The translations under genes were made by a program, and so were the position numbers. 45,802 nucleotides of DNA from Bondarzewia mesenterica (Eukaryota; Basidiomycota; Agaricomycetes; Russulales; Bondarzewiaceae): contig SGPL01000257.1 in assembly GCA_004802705.1 (NCBI GenBank), forward strand, positions 1 to 45,802, in the 5' to 3' direction. The notes below the pieces were generated by a model. The model was not told the origin of the DNA. It worked only from the letters and a program-made list of their open reading frames with translations, and did not search any database. Below are positions 1 to 10,053 of this stretch, in pieces (position 1 is the stretch's first letter; every line of letters begins with the position of its first letter).

Positions 1-167
1 GGGCGGACGGTGGGCATGAGGAGTCTGCGGTGGGTGGAAGGAACGGCCAGCATGGGACTCTGGGTGACGAGAGTGGGGGTCGAGGGAACGGAGGACCTGG
101 ACGGGCCGTTCAAGCTGAGAGTGGAGATGTAGGGCGTGCCGGGTGCGGGGGGGGATAGCGCGGACAT
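1..167 (-). CDS. 5' end of an unrecognised Ser/Pro-rich gene, cut by the window edge
   Basis: Reading leftward from an ATG at 167-165, the frame stays open for 55 codons to the window edge. It begins MSALSPPAPGTPYISTLSL and is rich in Ser, Pro and Thr, typical of a disordered N-terminus in basidiomycete proteins. It would be divergent from the LON/RING gene at 608, with about 440 bases between the two starts. Nothing in this short piece identifies a family. The open frame could be chance in GC-rich DNA, so the call rests on the length of the frame, the composition and the divergent arrangement only. Confidence 0.4.
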   Translation of the reverse strand, partial: MSALSPPAPGTPYISTLSLNGPSRSSVPSTPTLVTQSPMLAVPSTHRRLLMPTVR

Positions 168-607
168 GGCGAGAAATGAGTTTGAGCGCGACTTGTTATT
201 GTTGGCCGGATAAGACGTCGACATGGTCGTGGAACCAGGAAATGATTAATGACCCAGTGAGCGGTAGCCAGGTTGCCGCCACAACGGATGATTGAAACTC
301 CGCGACGATGGGCCTGCGACAGAAACTCCGCCGACGGGGGGTGCTCGATGTTGGGCAAGATGAACGCTGGTCGAGCGATAGATCGAGCCGGTGCAGCTGC
401 ACACTGTGCACGTCCGAACCACGAAGCCGGGGCTGATAAACAGTGCGCAACAAGATAAGATGAGAGGGAGCGATCGCCAACATGCCAGTGGCGGAACAAC
501 ACTCCGCGCGTGACTATACAACAGCTGCAGCAACGCCCTCCTCGTCCTCCTCCACCACATCCTCTCCTCGCCCATCTCCCCCCATGCCGCTCTCCCCTTC
601 GCCTTGA
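168..607. other. Intergenic, probable divergent promoter
   Basis: About 440 bases between the partial minus-strand gene and the LON/RING gene. The right half (about 520-605) is strongly pyrimidine-rich on the plus strand, as fungal promoter and leader regions often are. I see no convincing gene here; the long open frames in this stretch are low-complexity Arg/Gly or Pro readings of GC-rich DNA. Confidence 0.4.
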
Positions 608-3007
608 ATGCAGAACCTCCCCCCCTCCTCTCCGCGTTTGCCCTTCTCCCTCTCTACGCCCTCTGACCCTCGTCATCCTCATCGGAGCCTGTCTGCTGCC
701 GATCCAGATGAGACCACCCAAGAGGGCCCGATTCCCCACGCTGAGCCGGGACGAGCAGAAACGACCCCGCGTGAGCCCATGGAGCAGGGTGTGGGCGAAT
801 CGAGCCCTAGTCGCCCACCCTCACGATCTCCACACACGCGATCGGACAGGGCCTCCATACCCTTTCCTGTCCCTCTTAATCCCCCCCTCTACCCCCCATT
901 GCCTCCCCCATTGCCTCTTGCAGCACCAATGCACTCCGCCCTCGTCCCCCTCATCCAATGTCCCGTCTGCAACGCCGGCCTCGTAGCCCCCGTCACCCTC
1001 CTCTGCGGACATACCGTTTGTTCTCGACACGTCCCCCCTCCTCATACCCGTCCTTCGTCCTCTCGAAATCCACACTGTCCGATGCCAGATTGCTCTGCCC
1101 AAATTGGCACGCACTCGCAACCCACCATCCACCCTACCTCCCGCGTCGCATTCTATCCAGCCAACACCGTCAACTCGGATCCGCTCACCGAAGCTTTTTC
1201 GCGTGCATCGCATGCCAAGATCGACGTGACCCTTAGCAAGGTCATAAATCTTATTCGACGTGCCGAAGCGCAGCCGGGTTTCGTGCCCACCCTCGGTCAT
1301 GACAGCGATGAGCACACCGACGATGAACTCCCCTCTGACCCCGAACCGGCTCCCTCGTCGTCTCGCATCCACTCTCACTCACCCCTCCATCTTCCTCCTC
1401 CTCGCTCTTCAAGCGCGATCCATCCACCCAACTCTCCCGGAGAAACGTCCTCCGTCAGCCCAAACACTCGCTCCAGGAAACGTCGTCGCAGACAGAGTCA
1501 GTTTCCATCCGACTCTCCCCCCGATTCTCCCTTGCGCGACCCCGCACGCTTCGAAAAGGAACTCTTGACCGAGCTCACTTGCGAGATCTGTTTCACGCTA
1601 CTCTATCAGCCTGTCACTACACCCTGTCAACATGTATGTCCTAGCCCTCTCTCCTTCACATCTCGTCTGCTCACTCCCCCCAAGACATTTTGTTCCAAAT
1701 GTCTCATGCGGTCATTAGATCACAATAACCAGTGTCCCCTCTGCAGGCAAGATCTCACGGGGTTCGCCTATCTTCAAGACCATCCATACAATAAGACAAT
1801 CTATTCCATCAGTTGCGTTTTCCGTCTCCCCCGTTCCTCGTGTCTTCTCACACAACTTCCCCGCTCCAGTCTTGAAATCTTTTCCAGATCTATATACCGA
1901 GCGAGGCCAGTCCATCGAAGAGGAGGAGCGCGACGCGCGGTTGGACACCCCCATATTCGTCGGCCAACTGTCGTTTCCTGGCATGCCCACCGTGATGCAT
2001 TTTTTTCGAGCCCCGGTTCGCTTTCCACTTTCTCTAGCCGTATCGTGATGGGCTGACGCGGCCTTTCCCCAGATATCGCCTCATGCTTCGGCGCTGCCTC
2101 GAATCACCCAACCCGCGCTTTGGAATGATCATGCCTCCGCGCGGTACCGGGGACAGCACCGGCAACGACTTTGGCACCATGCTGGAGATCCGAAGCGTGC
2201 GGATGCATCCTGATGGGCGCAGCGTCATCGAGACATGGGGAACTCACCGTTTTCGCATCATGGAGAGGGGGACGTTAGACGGATACATGGTCGGAAGAAT
2301 AGAGCGGTACGTGAGGCGTCTACAAGCCGCTGGATCGCGCCTGTGACGAATCCATCATGCCGTTTGACAGGATCGACGACTTCCCAGAAGACCTCGACGA
2401 TAATGAAGCGAGTCTGGCCTTGGCCATTCACGCCGGCGAATCAGGGCCCTCGTCCTCCTCCGGCAACCCTATCGTTCAAGCGTCGGCGGGCATTTTTGCT
2501 TCAGCGCCCACCGTCGTGTTCACCAATGAAACACTCATGGAATTCTGCCGGAACTTTGTTGACCAACTGCAGCGCGGGACCGCGCCGTGGGTCGTCCAGC
2601 GGCTGAACAGCACGTACGGACCCATGCCCTCTGACCCGAGCGCTTTCTGCTTCTGGATGGCTCTGGTAATCCTTTTTTTTCTTTTTCCTTCCTCTTCCTG
2701 TCCCACGCGCGCCCGTCCTGACTCTGTTGACCGCCATTCCTTCCCCTTCCCCCTTTGTCCGACCACGCTCAGGTCCTCCCTATCGACGAGGTCGAAAAGT
2801 CCAAGCTGCTGCCGATCAAGTCGCCGCGCCTCCGCCTCCGCCTGGTCGTCTACTGGATCGAGCAGCTCAGCAGCAACTGGTACGTGGCGTAGCGCGCTTT
2901 CGGTTGATAGATGAATTCACTGACGGACGTTGCTCGCTCCCCAATTCGTTTACGCTCGGCATGCACGCACGCACAGGTGGTTCATGGGCGGATGTGTCAT
3001 CTCTTGA
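608..3007 (+). CDS. LON-domain RING-finger E3 ubiquitin ligase (LONRF-like)
   Basis: Exons 608-1633, 1685-1811, 1870-2015, 2073-2306, 2371-2665, 2773-2879 and 2977-3007, about 654 residues. A degenerate first RING (CPVC near residue 118, then CGHTVC and CPMPDC) is followed by an acidic, Ser-rich linker. A good C3HC4 RING lies near residues 322-365: CEIC, then CQH joined across intron 1 to TFCSKC, then CPLC. After it come TPIFVGQLSFPGMPTVMHFF and YRLMLRRCLE of a Lon N-terminal substrate-binding domain, ending at WWFMGGCVIS. The layout matches RING ligases with a C-terminal LON domain, inferred to ubiquitinate protein targets. The exons sum to one base over a multiple of three: a T7 run at 2000-2006 breaks the frame exactly where the family has FEPRYRLM. 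Six Ts would restore it. The start could also be an internal ATG at 780 or 929. Confidence 0.88.
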
Positions 3008-4064
3008 CCAGTAGAATCGTCACCTCGGATCGCGCGGAGAGGGGGGGACGGGGGAGGAGGTTGTCGAAGAAGAAGGGAGAAGAATTTGTCTTGATGTATG
3101 TATGTACTCGCATAGCCTCGCATACCCCGCAGCATCCTCGCCCGGGCGGGCATCTTTGTTCCTGCCCGACACGCCCGTCCCACATTTTTTTTTTGCTTGG
3201 GGTTGTAGCAACTCGGATTTATTTCTGTGTCGACATCGTCATCTATCCATTTACTCTGCATTTTTTCTTCCCTCCCCCTTCCTCTGTTATTCTCTGTGTG
3301 TGTGTGTCCTCGTGTGTAGATATTTACGGTATATTATATCCTAGCATCCATCTGGCCTCATCCTGCATCTCTCATCGTTGTTTGCTCCCTTCCATTTTAT
3401 TGTTTATTTTCCTTTCACGTGCAATCCCATCGACATGCTGTAAAGTGTGTTGGAAGGCCGGCGAGATGGCAATCGAGATAGGCATGGAGCGAATAATCCA
3501 TCTCTGCCGTGACCAATCTCGATTGCTACAATGCTACTTGAAAGACCCGACAGTCACGCAGTGGATCCAGTGATGGGCTCGAAACGCTGTACACATTGAA
3601 TTGCGAGTCTATGGTGAAAAAGAGGAACCGATATCGCGGGCGCGGCGCGCCCACACAAGTACAACAATGACGACGACGTGACTACGAGAGCGACAAGAGC
3701 GACAACAGACAGGATGGTGACGACGAGGCGCGCTTCAAGATTTCGTTACATACTGTATATTGTTTGTTTTTTTCGTTTCTGCGGGGAACGTGATTCGCAT
3801 CGTCCCCGATTCCGGGGTTTGTTTACGTTTCTTCATTTCTTATCGCCTTTCCTTCTTCCGTTCTCGATGAGGGCGGCGACGGGCGAGGCGGGAGCGTGTG
3901 TAAGAAGTTTATAGGTTTGATAGGTTCGTCACGGGCCACGCGCTGGATGCGGCGGTCGACGGAGGGAGATTTGATGTCAGCAACCAAAAAAAGAAAAAAA
4001 AAGGGGGAAAGAAGAAGAGGAGGGGGAGGGGAGGGGAGTTGGGGTTGGAGGAACGGGTCACTGA
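3008..4064. other. Convergent intergenic region, no gene seen
   Basis: About 1.06 kb between the 3' ends of the LON/RING gene and the G6PD gene. It holds low-complexity sequence: T runs near 3185 and 3765, a TG repeat at about 3297-3306, GA-rich sequence at 3035-3080 and purine-rich A/G tracts at 3987-4040. The open frames crossing it show no recognisable protein and no sensible exon structure. It probably contains the two 3' UTRs. Confidence 0.5.
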
Positions 4065-5943
4065 CTATCCTTCCGTGGACCGCTTGAAGCCGTACTTGGC
4101 GATGAACGCGTCGAGCTCTTTCGGGCCTCGCGAGCCGTACGGGTACGGGACGGGTTTGGGACGAGGCCCGCTCTGCCCGTCGATCCAGTGCAGGATGGGC
4201 GTGAAGATCTGTGTGTGCGCGCGCGCGCGTGTCAACGATCCGTCCAGCCATTCGNGNCNCGGNGGAGGGTGCGCCGACTGACCTTCCACGCGACGTCGAG
4301 CTCGTCGTCGCGCACGAAATTGGAGTGATCGCCTTTGAGCGCGTCGAGGATGAGCGCCTCGTACGCCTCTGGGATCTTCGTCTCCGCGAACCGCCGCTTG
4401 TAGGTGAGGTCCATCTCCGTGGGCAGCGCGCGCGTGTACAGCCCGGGCGCTTTCGTGTTGAGCTTCAGGTACACGGCCTCGGACGGCTGGATGCGCAGGA
4501 CCAGCTCGTTGCGCGAGATGTCCTTGAAGATGCCCTGCGTGACGTCCTTGAACTGGATGCGGATTTCAACCTTGGCTTCGTTGAGGGCTTGAATGTTTGG
4601 GGAGAAAATCGTCAATTTGAAAATCCAGGGTCGGGAAATGGGAACAGCGTGGTCCGGAATTGATAGGGTGGGAACGAACCTTTGCCGGCTTTGAGGATGA
4701 ACGGAACGCCCTCCCATCTTGGGTTGTTGATCCATAAGGTAGTAGCAGCATACGTGGGGCAAACGGAGTTGTGTGGGACCGTGTGGTCATCAAGATAGCC
4801 GGGTTTGCCGTTCGCCGCGACGTACTGGCCGAGTAGGGTGTCGCTACGTTCGATGGGAGGGATGGCACGCAAGACTTTGACCTGGGAAATGTGAACTTGG
4901 TTACTTGAGAGTATGCCGAATCAGAGGTTACCTTCTCGTCACGGATGTCCTCGGCAGCAAATGACACAGGCCGCTCCATCGTCAAGATACTGAGGACCTG
5001 GAGAAGGTCTGTACCAACACGTGAGCGACCTTGCTGAACCGCAAGGCAAGCACAACCCACGGTTCTGCAATATATCACGGATGATACCGAATTCATCAAA
5101 GTACCCTCCCCGACCCTCCGTCCCAAACGGCTCCTTAAAGGTGATCTGCACGTTGCTGATAGAATTCTTGTCCCATGCAGCACCTAGTGCGACGTTAGCA
5201 AATCGGAGGACGAGAACGTTCTTGACCATCTCCTTTCCAAGGTAATGATCAATTCGGAACGTCTCCTCTTCTGTCCAATGCTCCTTGAGTGCGCTGAGAA
5301 GCACGCGAGAGGACTGCAGATCTTTTCCAAATGGTTTCTCTACGATGATGCGATTGACCCCCTGGGGGGTGTAGCAGTGAGCCTTGACATTGGCGGCGAC
5401 AGGGATGAAGACAGAGGGTGGGAGAGCGAGGTAGAAGATGCGATTGCGTTCCTTTGATTGATAATTCGACTCGATCTTCTGTAGGACTTGCTCGAGGTTT
5501 TGGAAAGATTCATCATCTTCGTAACCACCTGAGACGTAGCAGCTGAGTTTCTTGAACTCGTCGATCTTGGCCGCAATGGTCTCGTCGTTATTGGGATTTT
5601 TGATGTACGAGGTGGAACGTTTGTGAAATTCGGCCTCATCCATCTTTGTCCGCGCATAGCCGACTATGTGGACATCCCTTGGAAGGAAACCATCACGATA
5701 GAGGCCGAAGAGAGCGGGGAATGTCTATAGTCCTATATTGTCGAACGCGTCGGGAACGACATGAATGACGAGCGCACCTTCTTCTTCGCGAGGTCACCGG
5801 AGGCGCCGAACACTAGAAGAGGGTTATCAACGTGACTGCGAGAGAGAAAGGAGACATGGATTACCGATGATGAGAGTCTCGTCCTTGAGCTCGGAGTTTT
5901 GGTTCTCCATTGAAGGAATTGACCCAAAGACTGGAGAGGACAT
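4065..5943 (-). CDS. ZWF1: Glucose-6-phosphate 1-dehydrogenase
   Basis: Cytosolic enzyme oxidising glucose-6-phosphate to 6-phosphogluconolactone while reducing NADP+, the first step of the oxidative pentose phosphate pathway. Seven exons (5943-5865, 5812-5778, 5724-5061, 5008-4932, 4881-4680, 4587-4283, 4208-4065) give 501 residues, the usual fungal length. Visible signatures are the NADP-binding GASGDLAKKK in exons 1-2, EKPFGKDL, the active-site RIDHYLGKE with its substrate-binding Lys and catalytic His, and the C-terminal GPKELDAFIAKYGF. All junctions are GT-AG and phases agree. The start was chosen because MSSPVFGSIPSMENQNSEL leads straight into the Rossmann fold. Four ambiguous bases (4255-4263) fall inside the last intron and do not touch coding sequence. 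It shares a short divergent promoter with the THOC5-like gene. Confidence 0.97.
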
Positions 5944-6151
5944 GGTGGATAAGTGGAGAGGGATGAACGGAAATAGGGCTGGGTTACTTACAAAGTGCTA
6001 TTAAGAGCAATTGAATGAAGTGGGTAGCTTGGATGGATTGGGAACCGGATTAGTGAGCTGCGTCAGAAACAGCTGCCCGCTTGATGCGTCATAACATTAT
6101 GTCTTACCCACGTGTCATCATGTCACGGTCCGGCCCTTGTTCACTCTCACC
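5944..6151. promoter_or_regulatory. Divergent promoter of ZWF1 and THOC5-like gene
   Basis: Only 208 bases separate the two start codons, so both promoters must lie here. A CACGTG E-box sits at 6109-6114, about 40 bases before the THOC5-like ATG, and a TGATGCGTCAT stretch resembling a bZIP site lies at 6082-6092. The layout is seen directly; use of these motifs is inferred. Confidence 0.45.
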
Positions 6152-6944
6152 ATGCACTCGTCCCTCCCTCCCTCTCCAGACGCCGTCCTTGACAGCCTGC
6201 GCGACCTCGTCTCTCCCAACTTGCTCGACAAAGACCCTTCCACCGTCCACATCCGTTCTGGCGCCCTTTTCGCTCGTCTCAAGGCCCTCAACCGCCTCGC
6301 AAATGCCGCCACAAAGACCCACAAGCAGTCGACCGCCGACGCCAGGCATGAGATGGACCAGACGCACCTAGAGCTTCAGAATCTCCTATACGAGAAGAGG
6401 CATCTTGAGCGTGAGATCGACAAGTGTCGCCAGTTCGCGTACGTCTCTTCATCTCATCCATCCTCCATCCTCCTCACCCGTGTCGGCGTAGGTCAATATA
6501 TCAGGACATCCCCGTGTATTCCGTCGAAGAGTTCGTCCAGCTGGCCCCTCTAGAAGCTCGCAGCGAAGATGTCATGTCGAACGAGCACCAGCTCATGCTG
6601 AACAGGCTCAGCTTCGAGCTTGTCGAACGACAACGGTACGCGACCTGAACAATAAATATGAAACGCTTTCGATCTTAGTGTTCCAAAGGCTGGATCAGAG
6701 AGTAAAGGAACTTACCCAACAAAAGGAAGAAATGCTGAAGGAGAGCAAAGCGAAGCTTGCCACGATGGACAGCGTGAAAATACAAATAGATACACTGGTC
6801 AAGGTGCGCCTAGTTTTCATCATTGGCTGATAATCCCTCGCAACTCAACGTGCTCGTGTCTAGACCGCCGCCGAAATTCGCAAGAAAGTTGACGAGCTCG
6901 TACCAACGACAGCATCGCCCGTCGGGACGCCATCACAGACTTAG
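6152..6944 (+). CDS. THO complex subunit 5-like protein (FimP/THOC5 family), short form
   Basis: Exons 6152-6438, 6492-6635, 6689-6803 and 6864-6944, 208 residues, all GT-AG. The N-terminal half matches the THOC5 (Fms-interacting protein) family: IRSGALFARLKALNR, then LELQNLLYEKRHLEREID, CRQF, YSVEEFVQLAP, and a coiled coil LDQRVKELTQQKEEMLKES followed by KIQIDTLVK. In animals THOC5 belongs to the THO/TREX complex, which couples transcription to mRNA export. Animal THOC5 is several times longer; this protein stops soon after the coiled coil (ending GTPSQT), so only the N-terminal module is present, as in some fungal homologues. The ATG at 6152 is the first in frame after a stop-free leader. 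Function is inferred from family. Confidence 0.8.
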
Positions 6945-7437
6945 AACATCCCCGCCTTTCCGATCCCCGCACAACCACCACATTGTATCACATGTATTCT
7001 TATTGATTCCTGTATCTCCTGGAGCCCACATATATATCGTGGGCTAGCCTGTTCTGTTCCATGCCCGTAGGTCATGTCAGTCGTATTGCGCAAGAAAAAA
7101 AAACTACAAACAACTCTTCATACGAGTACACAAATTGGAGCTGGGATATTCGACAGAACGTGAGTGCGAGGAAATTGGGAGAGAATATAGATGTCCGTGC
7201 TGTACAAAGAAAGTCGAAGTAATCCTGGGGAGCAGTGACAGAAGAGATGGAAAGAAATAGAGACGAAGCCATCCTCCGGGATTCACCATGGTATCGCCCG
7301 AGACGAATGCGTCTACTGCAACATAATTAGGCTGGCTGAAAAATCGGGAGGTAAAATCAGGAGTACAGCGTGGAATGGGGCGATGCAGAGAGAGGGAGAA
7401 CGAGAGCAGGAAGGACGCTGAGGCTTGCCGTTTGTGA
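6945..7437. other. Convergent intergenic region, no gene seen
   Basis: 493 bases between the 3' ends of the THOC5-like and Ubc8 genes. An A8 run lies near 7096. Open frames on the minus strand here are downstream read-through or chance. It presumably carries both 3' UTRs. Confidence 0.5.
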
Positions 7438-8360
7438 TTAAGTCTCGTCGCCACTGATACTTCCGATCTCAGACATCTCCTCATCGGCATCCTCCTCCTC
7501 GCCTGGTGCGGCATGATCTGCGGCCTCCTTCGTTGCGAATCGCTGAACATATTCTACAGATCGAATATTCAATACAAATCTGTGTCGCCTGGCGCGTGCG
7601 ATGCTCACCTTTGACCTTCGCGTCATACTCCTTCGGATGGCGCATGAGCAAGGCCGCAGCCTCGCCGTTCAAAGGATCATTTGGGTTTGGGTATCGGAGG
7701 AGCTGAGGAAGAAATACTTCGAAGATGTTGATCATATCTGATACAAGATTGAGTTGAGCACGCGACCGAGACGCCTACGAGATTATAGCTTCGTACCGAA
7801 CATTGGTGACCATGTCTGATTAATGACATCTAAGCAAACCGAACCGCTCCTGGATGGAGATGGGGAGGCTGAGTAATAGTTGCGGGTGCAGTGACTTTGG
7901 AGCTTACAACTCGTCGATATTTGGGTGGAAAATCTTATTCATAAAACCTATGCTGGGAGACTTGAACGGATATTGATCCGGGAGTTCCACGTGAATCTTC
8001 CATACACCACCAGCGAAGGGCGCTACATACAGGAAGACGCGCGCGCTTTGTCAGTGAGTGTACGACACGAGAAAAGGTAGGAATAGACCCACTCTCTGTA
8101 GGACCATAAAATCGGACATAGAACTCCTGCATACTGTCGTTGACCAAGCTGACTTCATAATCCGACATCAACCTGGCGGTCGATCCGTTGCACACCGGGC
8201 ATACATCAGTCAGCATATCGGTCACGCTGAATCTCATGGGACGTGGCCGACACGTACATCTTCATAACGTCCGTTTCGATACGGCGTTTAGGAGCGCTGT
8301 GAAGGACAGAACAGGCATAAGACCACATGCGTGATGTCAGAAAAAGGATATACTCATCAT
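7438..8360 (-). CDS. UBC8: Ubiquitin-conjugating enzyme E2, UBE2H/Ubc8 class
   Basis: Catalytic E2 of about 180 residues. In yeast Ubc8 acts in glucose-induced turnover of gluconeogenic enzymes with the GID/CTLH ligase. The sequence shows [11 protein letters not shown], the core [24 protein letters not shown]-type [11 protein letters not shown], the HPN triad in FHPNIDEL, the active-site Cys in [37 protein letters not shown], and the acidic tail typical of this class ([14 protein letters not shown]). Exons: 8360-8352, 8298-8258, 8172-8093, 8022-7908, 7849-7797, 7737-7609, 7553-7438. The first junction is unusual: only an AT-AC intron (8351-8299) joins ATGATGAGT to AGCGCTCCT and gives [13 protein letters not shown], matching the family N-terminus. 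A fallback start is the ATG at 8328, which gives an unconserved N-terminus ([16 protein letters not shown]). Confidence 0.95.
8299..8351 (-). other. Candidate AT-AC intron in UBC8
   Basis: 53-base intron beginning ATATCCTTT and ending CCTTCAC. The 5' nine bases match the U12-type AT-AC donor consensus exactly. The only GT-AG choice (GT at 8353, AG at 8297) shifts the frame and hits a stop after about a dozen codons. A CTGAC branch-like motif lies 12-16 bases into the intron and a CTTA motif ends 19 bases before the 3' end. Confidence 0.6.
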
Positions 8361-9012
8361 GGCGGTTGTGGGCGAGTAAGTGGGGATGACAGGTGGATCA
8401 GACGCGAGGAAAGAGGTGGATGAAGGTGAAGGAGCAAGTAGGAGAGGCCGTCACCGCTAATAGCAGCTGCTGTATCAGGCCGATCCGGCTCGGTGGGCTC
8501 CTATTAGACCGCCGGACTCCGAGTTTTCCCATTCGTTGAAACTTAGCAAGGTGTGCCTGAGCTGGATTTCGTAGCGATAAGCTACTTAACGATCGGGATA
8601 AGACTTATCGAGCTTGACGCCCGACGGAGACGTCGACCTTGCCAATTCAAGTCCATCAGCGGTCTCTTCCCTCTTCCCTTGCTTGATGAAGAGCGTCTCC
8701 TCTTCTTCATATCAAATTAAGGCAGCGAGCCATTTGCCCAAGAAATAGCGTGCACGCTCTAAGTCCACGAGGCTCTATGCTGGCAATCACTCCCGATAAC
8801 ATGCAGGTTCGAGACAAATGACTGCCTTGCATCGTGTCCGCTGCGTGTACCGTACAATTACTCTCATCCATACAATGGACAGGCCAAAGCCGAATCCGAC
8901 AGGAGTCGGAGTGATCATGCCGACGCCAGCTCGACATGATAATGATGATCCATGTTCTACCCATCCCCTTCCGACCCGTGAAAGTTCATCCGAGTCTATG
9001 TATGGCACGCTC
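8361..9012. other. Intergenic, upstream of UBC8, no gene seen
   Basis: 652 bases between the UBC8 start and the 3' end of the next minus-strand gene. The part next to UBC8 should contain its promoter. I saw no coding signature, tRNA promoter pair or repeat that I could defend. Confidence 0.45.
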
Positions 9013-9818
9013 TTAAAAGTACGACCACTCTTCCACTACGCAATAGTCATCACCTGGGGGGCAAGGCCACGGTCTCCGCCTTCCCGTAAGCCTCGACGGC
9101 CAACGGGCACTCCCTCCTCGAGATTTACTCGTGGCGTCAGTGAGACTTGTTTCGCCCGTGATGCCCACGACTCCTTGCTGAGTGATCGCTCGCCACGCCA
9201 CAAGCACCGCTAGAATCAAGCGAACAACTCGTGAGTTGGCACGGTTCTCGAAGTTGCGAATTCTCTGCACTCACCGAACGAGAACAGACCCAGCGCGCCA
9301 ATGAGGATCATCTCTTCCTGAGACTCGGTCAGAACGTTCCCGCTCCTTCTGTGATGAAGGACGATACTGCAGCTTGTGATTAGTCGATCACTCAAACGTG
9401 CGATAGGGCATTGGACGCACAAGACCATCAACGATGAGATCGCGAACATGGCCACGGAGGTTTGTGACATCGTCAAGGCATCTGCAACTTCAGCGTCTTA
9501 GCAGCTACAGATTGAGTGTGTGCGACCTCACGAAATCACGTACGCATAGTCTGCGGAATTCCCTGCAAAATAGCATACCCGCCAAATACGGCAGCAACCG
9601 CTGTACGATTGACATGGTAAGTCTACTTTGGAAGACGAGGATGTGAATGAAGGTGTCACCTGCGGCAATAGAACGGGCTAGATGATCTTTGAACAACGGC
9701 ATCGATTGGAAAGTGTGACTATGAAAAAAAGATAGATGGCAGATTTGAGGTGCGAAAGGAACAGTTGTAGGCGTGGGTCAGTGCTCGCAGCTCTCAGAGC
9801 CTTATCAACAAACTTCAT
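9013..9818 (-). CDS. Unrecognised small membrane protein
   Basis: Proposed exons 9818-9763, 9718-9660, 9600-9544, 9481-9421, 9366-9275 and 9227-9013 give 179 residues with consistent phases. It begins MKFVDKALRAASTDPRLQLH. Three hydrophobic segments follow: AVAAVFGGYAILQGIP, SVAMFAISSLMVF, and a long one from MILIGALGLFSF into VVRLILAVLVAW; NVLTESQEE lies between the second and third. This suggests a small multi-pass membrane protein with a short cytosolic N-terminus and a basic, Arg-rich tail. I do not recognise the family. The acceptor of exon 5 could instead be at 9349, and that of the last exon could be about 17 bases further on; both alternatives stay in frame. Confidence 0.6.
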
Positions 9819-10053
9819 CGTGCCTCCCGGCGAAACACGAGACACGCGGATTCCGTGTGTAGAATGGGTTAAATACAATCATATCATTCTAGACGTAACG
9901 CACCATACATAGAGATGGATTCGTGTCACCAACGCGTATGCCTACAGCAAGACTAACACGTCGAAGATCGAACCTTGCTATACGAGAAAATGTGAATAAA
10001 AATGACCTTTCCAACCGGTAACGCTTTTTTGAGAGCTGGTATCCCGCGCAACC

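Noticed and set aside
110..739. Long minus-strand open frame across the left promoter region
   Set aside because: Arg/Gly- and low-complexity-rich reading of GC-rich DNA that overlaps the LON/RING gene start; no domain.
8807..8817. GGTTCGAGACA resembling a tRNA B-box
   Set aside because: No A-box at the right distance and no cloverleaf could be drawn.
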